Notes: generated by a model not told the origin, from the sequence alone. Shown: positions 1-9,000, counted from the stretch's first letter. The stretch: DNA of 64,000 bases from Lysinibacillus capsici (GCF_003367505.1 NZ_PXXX01000010.1:310001-374000); one strand, 5' to 3'. Numbers and translations are program-made.

Positions 1-1103
1 GAGGTAACGGTCATGGGTGTGGACATAATTTATTAGGTACAGGTTCACTTGGTGCTGCTATTGCATTACGTGATTACATGCAAGAGAACAATATCGAAGG
101 AACGGTCCGTTATTACGGTTGTCCTGGGGAAGAAATCGGTGGCGGTAAGACCTTTATGGCAAGAGAGGGTGTTTTTGATGATGTTGATATTGCTTTGACT
201 TGGCATCCAGGAACAACGAATAATATTATGTCGGTTGCCACACTCGCTTGTTACGAAGTGTACTTTAAATTCAAAGGTAAAAGCGCCCATGCAGCTGCTA
301 GCCCTCACTTAGGGAGAAGTGCTCTTGATGCTGTGGAGTTGATGAATATAGGAGTAAATTATTTACGAGAGCATATCATTCCTGAAGCAAGAGTCCATTA
401 TGCCATTACAAATACAGGTGGTTTTTCTCCAAATGTTGTACAAGCAGAGGCAGAAGTTTTGTATTTTGTAAGAGCTCCAAGAGTTTCTCAAACGGAGGAT
501 ATCTACCAACGTATTTGTGAAATTGCAAGAGGTGCTGCTCTGATGACTGGTACTGAGGTAGAAATAGATCTAGCTTCAGCTCTTTCTAATGTGCTTCCAA
601 ATACAACATTAGAACAGGTTATGTATGAAAATTTCATTAAATTAGGTACACCTTCTTATTCAGATGAGGAAATACAATTTGCTAGTGCTATTCGTAAAAC
701 ACTATCGGAAGAGGAAAAAAAGGCGGATGTGCAAAGAAATCGTCAATTAGCTGGAAAAGATATTGCGGATATTATTGATCCATTTAAGCCTGATGAATTT
801 ATGGCTGGATCTACTGATGTAGGTGATGTTAGCTGGCTTGTCCCAACTGCACAATGCATGACCGCATGTGAACCACTTGGAACCCCTCTTCATACATGGC
901 AAATCGTAGCAACAGGGACAACTTCCTTAGCACATAAAGGCATGCTTCATGCAGGGAAAGTTATGGCTTCTACAGCACTGGATGTCCTTCTACAACCAGA
1001 ATTAATTGAACAAGCGAAGGCAGAATTAATTGAACGTCGAGCTGGTGAGGTATACACTTCCCCTCTGCCATCAGATGTAAAGCACTACAAAATTCGCTCA
1101 TAG
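1..1103 (+). CDS. M20 family amidohydrolase, AbgB-like (5' end outside window)
   Basis: Partial gene: the frame is open from base 3, upstream of the first ATG at 78, and starts before the window. The visible part begins with HGCGHN, the metal-binding motif of M20 peptidases, followed about 40 residues later by the glutamate pair in GEEIGGG, the active-site base region. The C-terminal stretch GSTDVGDVSW and the late AHKGMLHAGK segment are typical of the aminobenzoyl-glutamate utilisation protein B branch, cytoplasmic two-metal enzymes that hydrolyse an amide to an amino acid and a carboxylate. The true substrate cannot be read from sequence. It converges with a regulator gene on the other strand, with a shared hairpin between them. 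Family assignment is firm; the symbol abgB would be a guess. Confidence 0.85.
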   Translation, partial: GNGHGCGHNLLGTGSLGAAIALRDYMQENNIEGTVRYYGCPGEEIGGGKTFMAREGVFDDVDIALTWHPGTTNNIMSVATLACYEVYFKFKGKSAHAAASPHLGRSALDAVELMNIGVNYLREHIIPEARVHYAITNTGGFSPNVVQAEAEVLYFVRAPRVSQTEDIYQRICEIARGAALMTGTEVEIDLASALSNVLPNTTLEQVMYENFIKLGTPSYSDEEIQFASAIRKTLSEEEKKADVQRNRQLAGKDIADIIDPFKPDEFMAGSTDVGDVSWLVPTAQCMTACEPLGTPLHTWQIVATGTTSLAHKGMLHAGKVMASTALDVLLQPELIEQAKAELIERRAGEVYTSPLPSDVKHYKIRS

Positions 1104-1112
1104 CATAACAAG

Positions 1113-1136
1113 AGAGTCCATATATCTATGGACTCT
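1113..1136. terminator. hairpin between convergent genes
   Basis: A 10-bp perfect stem (1113-1122 with 1127-1136) and a 4-base loop lie between the stop codons of the M20 enzyme and the convergent regulator. T-runs on either side are weak, so termination efficiency is uncertain. Confidence 0.6.
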
Positions 1137-1138
1137 CC

Positions 1139-2434
1139 TTAGAATGGAGAAATTTTATAAACCTTACGTGGACGTCCGCGTGTATGGGGTTTCTCCTCTG
1201 CAACGACTTCAGCAAATCCTTTTTCCTCAAGGGTTGTTAATATTCTGCGCGCACTTCGAGCTGGTATCTGCATATATTTTGCTAGCTCATTAGCATTCAG
1301 CTCATCACTTGCTAATTTTTTCAATGAGGACTTTAACTTATTTAATGTCATCACACTTAAGGTGGTTTTCTGACTTAAAGCCTCTAATTCTTCTGAGGTA
1401 TAGGAGTATGTAAGTTGTTCAGGCTTTCCAAGCGGTCCTGCAATTTTTTTATCATCAAAACAAACCATCCATGAACCCTTATCGCATTCCTTTGCATGCA
1501 ATAAGGCATTTCCAGCGTTTATTTCTGCGTCATATACCGTTTGACCAATCCCAATTCCACAAGTCATGGCCTCTTGATCTAGCGGTGTGAAATCTTCTAT
1601 ATCAGGCATTTGGTTAAAATTCTTCGTTATATCCTCCATTAAGCCTCTCGTAGTGAAAATCACATAACGCCCAAATCTTGTAGATTTAATGGAACCATGG
1701 ATGCTTTTTGTGTACGTCAGCAAATGCTCCATTATCTTAAGTTCCATTCTAAACAGCTCATCTGTTGAGAAGTTATTTTTTGCGATTCCTAAAAATGGAT
1801 CAATTTCGATTATTTGTACAGCAATTTGAGTCGCCTTATAGCGTAGCATTTCATATGTTCGTAGCATATTCGTAATAACAGCCTCTACAGCCATCGAGGA
1901 TGGGAACAATCGATAGGTTGGAACACCTAGCAATTGTAGTTCATGATGAATAGGATGACCAGTAATTGCAGCCTTTGTTTGGCCACTTTCCCAAAGCTTA
2001 AAATGATAGTGCACAAGCTCTTTTAATGAAATTGTCTCCGATTCCACAAATTTAGGCTTTACTTCAATCCCTGCCTCCACCAAGGCCTGCTCCCATGCAT
2101 CACTATTACCAGCATCGTAGCTAATTTCATTCACGTCGATTTTGTGTTCGTACAATACCTTTAACACGGTTTTATATAAGGATGATCCTTTATACACAAC
2201 ATAAAAAACTGGTGTCTTTAGTTGGTTCCAACTTTGCACAATATTATAGGTGATGGGCCCTGTACACAGCCACATATCCATTTCTTCCATCAATAAAGGT
2301 GTCACTTTTTCATCTAAATCCTCTTGTGCTAGACATTCTATCGAGGTAAATATAAACTCTGGCCAATTTTTCAAGACAGCTTCGACAAATTCAATCGAGT
2401 CTGAAGGGCCAAGAAGACCTAACCGTATTTTCAA
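1139..2434 (-). CDS. transcriptional regulator with nucleotide-cyclase-like region and C-terminal winged helix
   Basis: I do not recognise a named homologue. The chosen TTG start (2434) sits 6 bases after a strong GGAGGG; a longer frame to 2527 adds 31 residues with no better ribosome site. The 431-residue product starts KIRLGLLGPSDS, a Rossmann-like opening. A region near residues 230-340, including CGIGIGQTVYDAE, resembles the end of GGDEF or GTP-cyclohydrolase-III-type nucleotide cyclase folds. The last 75 residues look like a winged helix (NELAKYMQIPARSARRIL) ending in basic residues. It is probably a DNA-binding sensor protein, perhaps controlling the convergent amidohydrolase. No membrane segment is visible. 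The domain calls are my reading of fold patterns and are tentative. Confidence 0.6.
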   Translation of the reverse strand: MKIRLGLLGPSDSIEFVEAVLKNWPEFIFTSIECLAQEDLDEKVTPLLMEEMDMWLCTGPITYNIVQSWNQLKTPVFYVVYKGSSLYKTVLKVLYEHKIDVNEISYDAGNSDAWEQALVEAGIEVKPKFVESETISLKELVHYHFKLWESGQTKAAITGHPIHHELQLLGVPTYRLFPSSMAVEAVITNMLRTYEMLRYKATQIAVQIIEIDPFLGIAKNNFSTDELFRMELKIMEHLLTYTKSIHGSIKSTRFGRYVIFTTRGLMEDITKNFNQMPDIEDFTPLDQEAMTCGIGIGQTVYDAEINAGNALLHAKECDKGSWMVCFDDKKIAGPLGKPEQLTYSYTSEELEALSQKTTLSVMTLNKLKSSLKKLASDELNANELAKYMQIPARSARRILTTLEEKGFAEVVAEEKPHTRGRPRKVYKISPF

Positions 2435-2563
2435 CCAAACCCCTCCTTTGTTCGATGAACATGATAATTTTATTATAGCAAAAGTATATAAAATACATAT
2501 AAATTTCCGACAACTATCGATTTTCATTTACCCACTGTAAATATAAGAGAGGAGGTATTTTTT

Positions 2564-2755
2564 GTAAAATACCAAGGTGCTCCGGATAAAAAATAGGTCT
2601 TTCCATCAAGTGGTAAAATGGCAGTAGAAAACTTTGAGGCACTATGGATGTTCATTACTTTGAAACTGAACTGGTTAGGGAGAAAAATGATGATCCATGA
2701 TCCAGATGAATTAATTTATGACAATCTAAGGAGGAAGAAACCCGATTACCATTAA
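2564..2755 (+). pseudogene. short broken reading frame, function unknown
   Basis: A strong Shine-Dalgarno (GAGGAGGT near 2549-2556) is followed by a frame opening at 2564 with GTA where a start codon is expected. It is interrupted by a TAG at 2594-2596, then continues to a TAA at 2753-2755. From the internal ATG at 2618 it encodes 45 residues (MAVENFEALWMF...). The good ribosome site with no usable start, plus the single early stop, suggests a decayed small gene. I do not recognise the family, and it may be a chance frame. Confidence 0.3.
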
Positions 2756-2786
2756 CCTTCCCCAACAATCGAGTTTATCTTTTATT

Positions 2787-2814
2787 AAAAAAAGTCACGT
2801 CTCATCGACATGAC
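2787..2814 (-). terminator. rho-independent terminator of the Cse60-like gene
   Basis: Stem 2794-2801 / 2807-2814 with one G-U pair, followed on the minus strand by seven T (A-run at 2787-2793). It lies just downstream of the small gene ending at 2823. Confidence 0.75.
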
Positions 2815-2822
2815 CCCTCTTG

Positions 2823-3017
2823 TTAAATAGTGTAATTGTTTTGCTGATAAATAATTAAAGCAGAATGGATGACCGTCTGCTCTCCAATAAAGAGCGTATT
2901 GTATTTGATATCAAGTATGAAAAAGCCTTTTAAATCTACTAAAGCACGGTTAATATCAAGTTCAAATTGCACAATATCATTGTTTTGAATTGTCACAACT
3001 TGAGTTATCTGTGTCAT
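2823..3017 (-). CDS. small protein, Cse60/DUF2758-like (sporulation)
   Basis: A 64-residue protein with a clear AAAGGAG ribosome site 8 bases before ATG. The pattern of an N-terminal beta strand, a short helix (FELDINRALVDL), then ILDIKYN and a final SALIIYQ strand resembles the DUF2758 family that includes the sigma-E-controlled protein Cse60 of B. subtilis, whose molecular role is unknown. The gene stands alone with its own terminator. The match rests on a few residues and overall length, so the family call is moderate; that it is a real gene is more certain. Confidence 0.55.
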   Translation of the reverse strand: MTQITQVVTIQNNDIVQFELDINRALVDLKGFFILDIKYNTLFIGEQTVIHSALIIYQQNNYTI

Positions 3018-3068
3018 CGTTCACACTCCTTTAATCTTATGATAGAGCAAAAAGAAGTACATGTCACA

Positions 3069-3098
3069 TAAAAAAGTTGGAGCTAAAAAAGCCCCAAC
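3069..3098 (-). terminator. glnA terminator
   Basis: Nine-base stem 3076-3084 / 3090-3098 with one G-U pair, immediately after the glnA stop codon, followed on the minus strand by a T-run (A at 3071-3075 and flanking). Confidence 0.75.
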
Positions 3099-3102
3099 AC
3101 CT

Positions 3103-4437
3103 TTAGTACATCGTTAAATATTCCTCACGCTCCCAGTTATGGACACGTGTGCGATATTTATTCCATTCAATTTCTTTGGCAGCTGTAAATTTATCATAAA
3201 TATGGTCACCCAATGCATCACGAACAATGGTATCCATCTCTAATTCAATTAGCGCAAATTCTAATGAGGATGGTAAACTATCAATCCCGTTCAACTCCCG
3301 ATCTGCTGCTGTCATTTTATAAATATTACGGTCTACCGCGGCTGGTGGTGTTAAATCTTTTCGTATACCATCCAGCCCAGATGCTAGAATAACAGCCATT
3401 GCTAAATAAGGGTTTGCTGCTGGATCAACTGAGCGCAATTCAATTCGTGTAGATAAGCCACGTGCTGCTGGAATGCGAATTAATGGTGAGCGGTTTTGAG
3501 CAGACCACGCTACATAGCAAGGGGCTTCATAGCCAGGTACTAATCGTTTATAGGAATTGACAAGTGGATTCGTGATAGCTGTAAAACCATGCACATGCTT
3601 CATAATTCCTGCCATAAAGCTACGTGCGGTTGCGCTTAATTGCAAGTCTGCATGTTCATCATAGAAGGCATTTTTATCACCTTCAAATAAGGAGAGATTA
3701 AAATGCATTCCTGAGCCATTGACCCCAAATAGTGGCTTTGGCATAAATGTTGCGTGGAGACCATGCTGTGCAGCAATGGTTTTTACCACCAGTTTAAATG
3801 TTTGGATATTGTCACATGCCTCAATAGCACTCGCATACTTAAAGTCGATTTCATGCTGGCCTGGTGCTACTTCATGATGAGACGCTTCAATTTCAAAGCC
3901 CATCCCCTCTAGCTCTAAAACAATATCACGACGACAGTTCTCTCCCAAATCAGTTGGCGCTAAATCAAAATAGCCTCCACTATCATTTAATTCCAGTGTC
4001 GGATGCCCTTTTTCATCCAACTTGAATAGGAAAAATTCAGGCTCTGGCCCTAAATTAAACGACGTAAAGCCCAGCTCCTCCATTTCCTTCAATACTCGTT
4101 TTAAATTGGAGCGTGGATCTCCTTCAAACGGTGTACCATCTGGTCTTGCAATATCACATATAAAGCGAGCTACTTTCCCCTTTTCAGCAGTCCAAGGAAA
4201 AATCACAAAGGTATTGATATCTGGCTTTAAATACATATCTGATTCTTCAATACGCACAAAACCTTCGATTGAAGAGCCGTCAAACATAACTTTATTATCT
4301 AGCGCTTTTTCTAATTGACTGACAGGAACTTCCACATTTTTGATTGTCCCTAAGATATCTGTAAATTGTAGGCGAATAAATTTCACATTTTCTTCCTTCA
4401 CTCGGCGTATAATATCTTCTTTGGTATAATGTTTCAT
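3103..4437 (-). CDS. glnA: glutamine synthetase type I
   Basis: This enzyme makes glutamine from glutamate, ammonia and ATP in the cytoplasm. The 444 residues equal the B. subtilis GlnA length, and the usual blocks are present: [10 protein letters not shown] near residue 50, the metal and glutamate loop [19 protein letters not shown] near 246, and the ATP site region with NRSPLIRIP and [10 protein letters not shown]. The ATG lies 7 bases after GGAGTGG. In B. subtilis glnA is second in a glnRA operon. Here no glnR precedes it, and the 585-base upstream gap instead carries two perfect TGTNA-N7-TNACA boxes (4453-4469 and 4525-4541). Nitrogen control by GlnR or TnrA from elsewhere is therefore likely. 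Confidence 0.97.
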   Translation of the reverse strand: MKHYTKEDIIRRVKEENVKFIRLQFTDILGTIKNVEVPVSQLEKALDNKVMFDGSSIEGFVRIEESDMYLKPDINTFVIFPWTAEKGKVARFICDIARPDGTPFEGDPRSNLKRVLKEMEELGFTSFNLGPEPEFFLFKLDEKGHPTLELNDSGGYFDLAPTDLGENCRRDIVLELEGMGFEIEASHHEVAPGQHEIDFKYASAIEACDNIQTFKLVVKTIAAQHGLHATFMPKPLFGVNGSGMHFNLSLFEGDKNAFYDEHADLQLSATARSFMAGIMKHVHGFTAITNPLVNSYKRLVPGYEAPCYVAWSAQNRSPLIRIPAARGLSTRIELRSVDPAANPYLAMAVILASGLDGIRKDLTPPAAVDRNIYKMTAADRELNGIDSLPSSLEFALIELEMDTIVRDALGDHIYDKFTAAKEIEWNKYRTRVHNWEREEYLTMY

Positions 4438-4452
4438 TCTTCACCACTCCAA

Positions 4453-4469
4453 TGTAATTTTAATTAACA
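4453..4469. promoter_or_regulatory. GlnR/TnrA box, promoter-proximal
   Basis: TGTAA-TTTTAAT-TAACA is a perfect match to the TGTNA-N7-TNACA site bound by the MerR-type nitrogen regulators GlnR and TnrA. It lies 16 bp upstream of the glnA start codon, downstream of any likely promoter, a position suited to repression. Confidence 0.7.
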
Positions 4470-4524
4470 CGTTTTTTATAACTGCTCTAAAAATACATTA
4501 AATTTGAAGAATAAGCAATATGTA

Positions 4525-4541
4525 TGTAAGGTTTTATGACA
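4525..4541. promoter_or_regulatory. GlnR/TnrA box, distal
   Basis: TGTAA-GGTTTTA-TGACA is a second perfect TGTNA-N7-TNACA palindrome, 72 bp centre to centre from the first. It sits next to a weak minus-strand promoter candidate (TTGCTT, 17 bp, TATTTT) for glnA. Confidence 0.7.
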
Positions 4542-5022
4542 TGCTTTTTATCGAATATATTAATCCTTATTTTAGATTAATTTTTCTTACCACATTTCCA
4601 TCTCAAATAGCGATCTTTCATCTTTAAAAAAGGGCAAAATTACTACTTTCTACAAAAGGCCTTTAGTCTTACAAAAATTCTTCGTCACTCTAAAAATGAA
4701 CAGTCTAGTATCATGACTAGAGACGAAGTATTCACTACTTCCCCATGCATTAATTGTAGATATATCAAGAACATCGTTAAAAAGATAACCCGTGAACCCT
4801 ATCCAAGAACCAAGATGTCAAAAATCCTATTGATTAAGTTTTACTTTATATCACAAAAGCCTTGTATAATGCGATATTTATTGGTAAATTTATAGCAAAT
4901 TAGAATTTTAATTTATTCATATTATCAGTAAATACGGAGTATATAATTATGGTTAGAAATCATTATGTTGGCTTCCAGGAAATATTTAGTTATAGATACA
5001 TAAGGCGGTGAATTAAGTAGGC
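4542..5022. other. intergenic region between divergent glnA and the partner-switching operon
   Basis: AT-rich gap of about 480 bases. A TATAAT at 4942-4947 could be the -10 of the rightward operon, but I see no good -35 at 16-18 bp. No structured RNA or credible gene was found: the 60-codon frame at 4713-4895 has no Shine-Dalgarno. Confidence 0.4.
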
Positions 5023-6156
5023 ATGTCAGTATTAATTATTGGCAGCGTAAGTAATGATGTGCTACGTCTGCAAAAGTATTTTCATCGTATCAGCATCCCC
5101 AATATTTATTGCTTTTCAACAACGGAAGCAGCAATGAACTATTTAGTAGATTCAGCTTTGAAAGATGAGCTGGAATTAATCGTACTTGACACGAAAATGA
5201 CACTCAGCAATTGCGAGGAAATTTGTCAGCACATTCATGTACTTAAAAATTGGATAGATGTCCCTATCCTTCTATCTACTACCTACGAAAAAAACATAAC
5301 AATCGATAGGGTTTTTGAAGCAGGCATTTTCGACTTTATTTTAAAGCCGTTTGATTTTACTCATTTTAAGACTCGAATTCAAGTAGCCTTAAAATATCAG
5401 AGGGAAGCCAAGCTTCGAAAGCAGCAAGAAAGTATGATTCAAAAAGATTTATTTGTTGCAAAAAAATTCCAAAAGAACGCACTATCTCCTCCATTAAATC
5501 TTGAGCAAATACAGGTTGATGGTCTTTACGTAACATCCAATACACTAGGAGGTGACATGTACTGCTGGTTTAAGATTAATGACCATTTAACCGCCATTCT
5601 TCTGTACGATGCAATGGGGCATGGCATAGCTGCATCACTCGTTACTATGTCCATCAGATCATTATTAAAAGGAATGATTACTAAGTTAATTGATCCAGTA
5701 GCCGTAATCCAAGAACTTAACCGCCAAATTTACGAGCTATTTTCTGATGAGGATATGGACCGTTTTTTAATGACAGCAATCTACATACTTCTAGATACAA
5801 AAAACGGCACTTTGCACTATGTGAATGCGGCTCACCCTTCTGGTTTTTTATTTGGAAAATTTGGAGAAACAGTCTTCCTCCCAGCGAATACGCCTATCCT
5901 CGGACTATTCCCTACTATTCAAATAAATAAAAAAACAATACCTTTATCAGGCTGGCATCGTATTATTCTTTATACGGATGGATTATTAACATTGAACGAG
6001 CAAAACTCAATTGATATGGACTTTTTCTACGCCTATGCTTCACAGGATAACAGCTATGCACTACAAAAGTTTTCTCAAAAGTACAATTTATTTGATAATG
6101 ATTACAGCGATGACATCACAGTCGTTTCAATAACAATTACATTAAAGGGTAGGTGA
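5023..6156 (+). CDS. response-regulator receiver fused to a PP2C (SpoIIE/RsbU-type) phosphatase
   Basis: Residues 1-120 have a CheY-like receiver fold with the phosphorylatable Asp56 (IVLDTKM) and Lys108 (ILKPFD). The acidic pair normally near residues 7-9 is replaced by Gly-Ser. A short helical linker (residues 120-145) leads to a PP2C domain with metal-binding GGDMY near 176, DAMGHG near 195 and the late SDDITVV. By family knowledge such phosphatases dephosphorylate STAS-domain anti-anti-sigma proteins, and a STAS gene is the last in this operon. Shine-Dalgarno AAGGCGGTG lies 12 bases before ATG, rather far. The next gene starts directly at the stop codon. Role in a partner switch is inferred; the output is unknown. 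Confidence 0.85.
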   Translation: MSVLIIGSVSNDVLRLQKYFHRISIPNIYCFSTTEAAMNYLVDSALKDELELIVLDTKMTLSNCEEICQHIHVLKNWIDVPILLSTTYEKNITIDRVFEAGIFDFILKPFDFTHFKTRIQVALKYQREAKLRKQQESMIQKDLFVAKKFQKNALSPPLNLEQIQVDGLYVTSNTLGGDMYCWFKINDHLTAILLYDAMGHGIAASLVTMSIRSLLKGMITKLIDPVAVIQELNRQIYELFSDEDMDRFLMTAIYILLDTKNGTLHYVNAAHPSGFLFGKFGETVFLPANTPILGLFPTIQINKKTIPLSGWHRIILYTDGLLTLNEQNSIDMDFFYAYASQDNSYALQKFSQKYNLFDNDYSDDITVVSITITLKGR

Positions 6157-6582
6157 TTGAAGATGGAATTCACACTCAATGTAAATCCTGATACACAAGC
6201 TATAGCCTTTATTGATCAAGTAATGGAGAATTATACAGAGATATATAATCTACCTTATAAACGAGAGTTAAGATTTGTTGTTCATGAACTAGTCATCAAT
6301 GCCGTAGAGGCTATGGGAAAAATTAATACACCCGCTCAAAAGAAGATTCAAATACAAGTAACTCAATCAAACGAAGAGATAAAAATAACAGTCACTGACG
6401 AAGCAAAAGGCATTGACGAAAAGGACTGGGACAAAGTTCTTCAATTCGATTTAGACAAATTTGATTATGCTGATCGTGGACGCGGTTTATTTTTTGTCAA
6501 AAATATGGTCGACCATATTTGGTTCGAAAATATTTCTGAAACAAAATTTTTAGTTGGTATTTCCAAAAAGATTCATCTATAA
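6157..6582 (+). CDS. RsbW-type anti-sigma / switch kinase (HATPase_c_2)
   Basis: A 141-residue GHKL ATPase: N box ELVINAVEAM near residue 49, G1-type DEAKGID near 86, G2-type RGRGLFFVKN near 108. It lacks the dimerisation histidine domain of sensor kinases, as do RsbW and SpoIIAB, which phosphorylate a partner STAS protein and sequester a target, usually a sigma factor. The first possible start is TTG at 6157, directly after the upstream stop; an ATG at 6163 has better spacing from AGGTG and may be the true start. No sigma factor gene is adjacent, so the sequestered target is unknown. Confidence 0.8.
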   Translation: MKMEFTLNVNPDTQAIAFIDQVMENYTEIYNLPYKRELRFVVHELVINAVEAMGKINTPAQKKIQIQVTQSNEEIKITVTDEAKGIDEKDWDKVLQFDLDKFDYADRGRGLFFVKNMVDHIWFENISETKFLVGISKKIHL

Positions 6583-6609
6583 AGTAAACGTAAAATTGGG
6601 GGCGTTTTA

Positions 6610-8307
6610 ATGAAGTTATCTATACGAAAGAAAATGAATCTGCTTATATTTGGTTGTATTATTTTACTTACTTCCCTTTTAGCAGGAGTCAATTTTTTTG
6701 TTGCCAAGAACAATCTATTAGAAAGTGCTGATACAAAGCTTTTATCAGATATACAGTTGAGCTATGAATATTTAGACGCTAAATATCCTGGTGAATGGTC
6801 CATTAAAAACAACCAACTCTATAAGGGCGATATCAATATGGTAGAAAACTTTGAGGTAGCTGATAAAGTTGGAGAACTCACAAACGGGAATGCTGTATCC
6901 ATCTTTCAAAACGATACGCGTATAAGTACCAATATAGTGGATAATGGTGAACGCGCTTTAAATACAAAGGTTTCTGACGAGGTTGCTACTGTTGTACTAG
7001 GAGAAAAAAAGCGCTTTATCGGTTCTGCCAATGTCTTAGGAAGTTTGCATCAAGCAGCCTATGATCCGATTGTAAATAGTCAAGGCGAGGTTATCGGTGT
7101 ATGGGCAACCGCTGTCCCTACCGCTCCTTATATAAGCATTGCCACAAAATCAGCACTGGAGAATGTAGCGATTTCCTTAGTGATCGCCATTGTAATGATC
7201 GGAGGAATTAGTTGGTTCTTACAAAAGCAAATTGTTAATCCTATTAACATTCTAAGTACCAATGCCAAGGAACTAGCAGAACTAAATTTAAATGTTAAAC
7301 TGTTAAACCCTAAAGGCAAAGATGAAATCGCTGAATTAGCACGCGCATTTAGTAGTATGAAAAATCATTTAACAGAGACGATAAAAATTGTGGCTGGTAG
7401 TGCACATCAAATTGCAAAGTCATCACACACTTTGGCAGAATCATCACATCAAACAAGTGAAGCATCTAATCAGATCGCACTAACAATGAATGAAATCGCC
7501 GTTGGTACTACCACTCAATCTGATCAGGCTGAACGAATAGTTTCAATGATGCAAAAAACGCTTGAGGAAGTATCAAAGAGCTTACAAAAGGCTGAAATCA
7601 CTTTAAATAGCGCTATCGAATCCACTCATATCGCACGTAAAGGAGAAGAAGCCATCAATGAAGCGATTATGCATCTAAGTGATGTTACGAAAACAGTGTC
7701 TTATGCAACAGATTCTATCCAAAAATTAGGCAAGCGCTCTGAAGAAATTGGTGGTATTATTACCGTTATCACTGGCATCGCAGAACAAACGAATCTGTTA
7801 GCACTCAATGCGGCCATCGAGGCAGCACGAGCAGGTGATCAAGGGAAAGGTTTTGCTGTCGTTGCATCAGAGGTTCGTCAATTAGCTGAACAGTCAAGTT
7901 TAGCAGCTGGACAAATTACTAATCTTATTAATGATATCCAAGCGGAAACATCTGTGACCGTACGAACAATGGAAAGTAATTTACTAGCTGTCGAGGAGCA
8001 AGTAACGATCATCAATAAAGGCGGAAGTGCCTTAAAAGAAATCGTGGAGAAAGTTGTCGAAACTGAAGAAGGTGTCGAACAAATGAAAGTGGCATTTACA
8101 CATGTTAACGACAACTCCCTAGATGTGCAACAAGCCATTCAAGATATTTCTCGCATCATCGAGGACGCTGCAGCAGCTACAGAAGAGATTGCCGCAACCT
8201 CAGAAGAGCAATATGCGACTGTTGCCGAAATTACACAAAGCTCAGATGAGTTATCATCAATTGCTGATAAATTACAAAATGAAGTGAATAAATTTAAGTT
8301 TGAATAA
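6610..8307 (+). CDS. methyl-accepting chemotaxis protein with extracellular Cache-type domain
   Basis: A 565-residue membrane chemoreceptor. Membrane segment 1 at about residues 12-32, an extracellular sensor of about 150 residues (Cache-like by position and by its strands before segment 2), membrane segment 2 at about 184-205, HAMP to about 258, then a long coiled-coil signalling domain. The invariant tip is present ([18 protein letters not shown] near 388-405, then GFAVVA and EVRQLAEQS). Shine-Dalgarno GGGGG lies 7 bases before ATG. It sits between the switch kinase and the STAS gene, so the receptor may feed this module rather than, or besides, flagellar CheA. No CheR/CheB tether pentapeptide is visible at the C terminus. 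Confidence 0.9.
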   Translation: MKLSIRKKMNLLIFGCIILLTSLLAGVNFFVAKNNLLESADTKLLSDIQLSYEYLDAKYPGEWSIKNNQLYKGDINMVENFEVADKVGELTNGNAVSIFQNDTRISTNIVDNGERALNTKVSDEVATVVLGEKKRFIGSANVLGSLHQAAYDPIVNSQGEVIGVWATAVPTAPYISIATKSALENVAISLVIAIVMIGGISWFLQKQIVNPINILSTNAKELAELNLNVKLLNPKGKDEIAELARAFSSMKNHLTETIKIVAGSAHQIAKSSHTLAESSHQTSEASNQIALTMNEIAVGTTTQSDQAERIVSMMQKTLEEVSKSLQKAEITLNSAIESTHIARKGEEAINEAIMHLSDVTKTVSYATDSIQKLGKRSEEIGGIITVITGIAEQTNLLALNAAIEAARAGDQGKGFAVVASEVRQLAEQSSLAAGQITNLINDIQAETSVTVRTMESNLLAVEEQVTIINKGGSALKEIVEKVVETEEGVEQMKVAFTHVNDNSLDVQQAIQDISRIIEDAAAATEEIAATSEEQYATVAEITQSSDELSSIADKLQNEVNKFKFE

Positions 8308-8345
8308 ATCCCCAAACAAGAAAAGAAAAATGGAGGCGCTATAGG

Positions 8346-8732
8346 ATGAATCAGAAGAAAATTGCAATGAATATTGACACAAAGGCTGATTATATTGTGA
8401 TTGCGTTTACAGGCGATTTAGAATACGGGATGATTGAAGAAATAAAGTCAGAGCTGCAAACACTTAGCTTAGACACAAAACACGGATACATTATCGATAT
8501 GCAAAGGGTAACAAATATTGATAGTACTGGATTCGGGATGATCGTTAATTTTGCTAAGAAGGTGTCTGTAAAAGATAAGAAAATCGCCATTATTGTCGTC
8601 GATGATTTCATTCGCAACTTATTCGCTATTTCACAGGTTGATAAAGTATTCCCTATTGCCGAAAGTGAAGAACAAGCAAGGAAGATTATTAAAGAAGATT
8701 GGCTAGGTGAGCTATCACTTAACGATTATTAA
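8346..8732 (+). CDS. STAS-domain anti-sigma factor antagonist (RsbV/SpoIIAA-like)
   Basis: A 128-residue STAS protein. The signature loop NIDSTGFGMIV carries Ser60, the residue phosphorylated by RsbW-type kinases and restored by PP2C phosphatases; both enzymes are encoded in the same operon. Strand-helix pattern and length fit single-domain antagonists. Shine-Dalgarno GGAGG lies 9 bases before ATG. The operon ends here at a 14-bp hairpin. Likely role: the dephosphorylated form releases a target from the kinase at 6157-6582. The target is not identified by neighbours. Confidence 0.85.
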   Translation: MNQKKIAMNIDTKADYIVIAFTGDLEYGMIEEIKSELQTLSLDTKHGYIIDMQRVTNIDSTGFGMIVNFAKKVSVKDKKIAIIVVDDFIRNLFAISQVDKVFPIAESEEQARKIIKEDWLGELSLNDY

Positions 8733-8749
8733 TCTTTATAATTATAATG

Positions 8750-8790
8750 AAAAGGTGTATTCCTATTAGACGGAATACACCTTTTTATGT
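8750..8790 (+). terminator. terminator of the partner-switching operon
   Basis: Perfect 14-bp stem 8750-8763 / 8772-8785 with an 8-base loop; its final T-run is on the plus strand, 17 bases after the STAS stop codon. Confidence 0.85.
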
Positions 8791-9000
8791 TGTTAAAAAA
8801 GAAGATGTTAACGGTAGAAATAGTAACTTTGCAAGGTGAGAGATTGATTTCCGTTCCGCCAGCGTCCTTTCCAGGGGGGGCGTCCGATGAGCCGCTAAAT
8901 CCCATAGGAGTGACGCTATCAACCATTCTACAAAGTGTCTTTACCTCATAGTAGCATAGCGATCAAATCTACCCATTATTTGTATTCTTAGAGGGGATAG
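8787..9000. repeat. dispersed intergenic repeat, copy A
   Basis: About 214 bases that align over nearly their whole length with 50191-50416. Shared landmarks in order: ATGTTGTT, GATTTCCGTTCCGCCAGCGT, CTAAATCCC, AGGAGTGACGCT, AGTGTCTTTAC, TAGCATAG, TGTATTCTTAG. The GC-rich core (about 8843-8923), read on the minus strand, has the CTCC...CGCCC...GGAAAG...GGAAATC layout I remember from short repeats scattered in Bacillus-type genomes. It begins at the distal arm of the preceding terminator. No coding capacity is evident. Confidence 0.7.

Noticed and set aside
4713-4895. 60-codon plus frame in the glnA upstream gap
   Set aside because: No ribosome site and no recognisable pattern; AT-rich chance frame.
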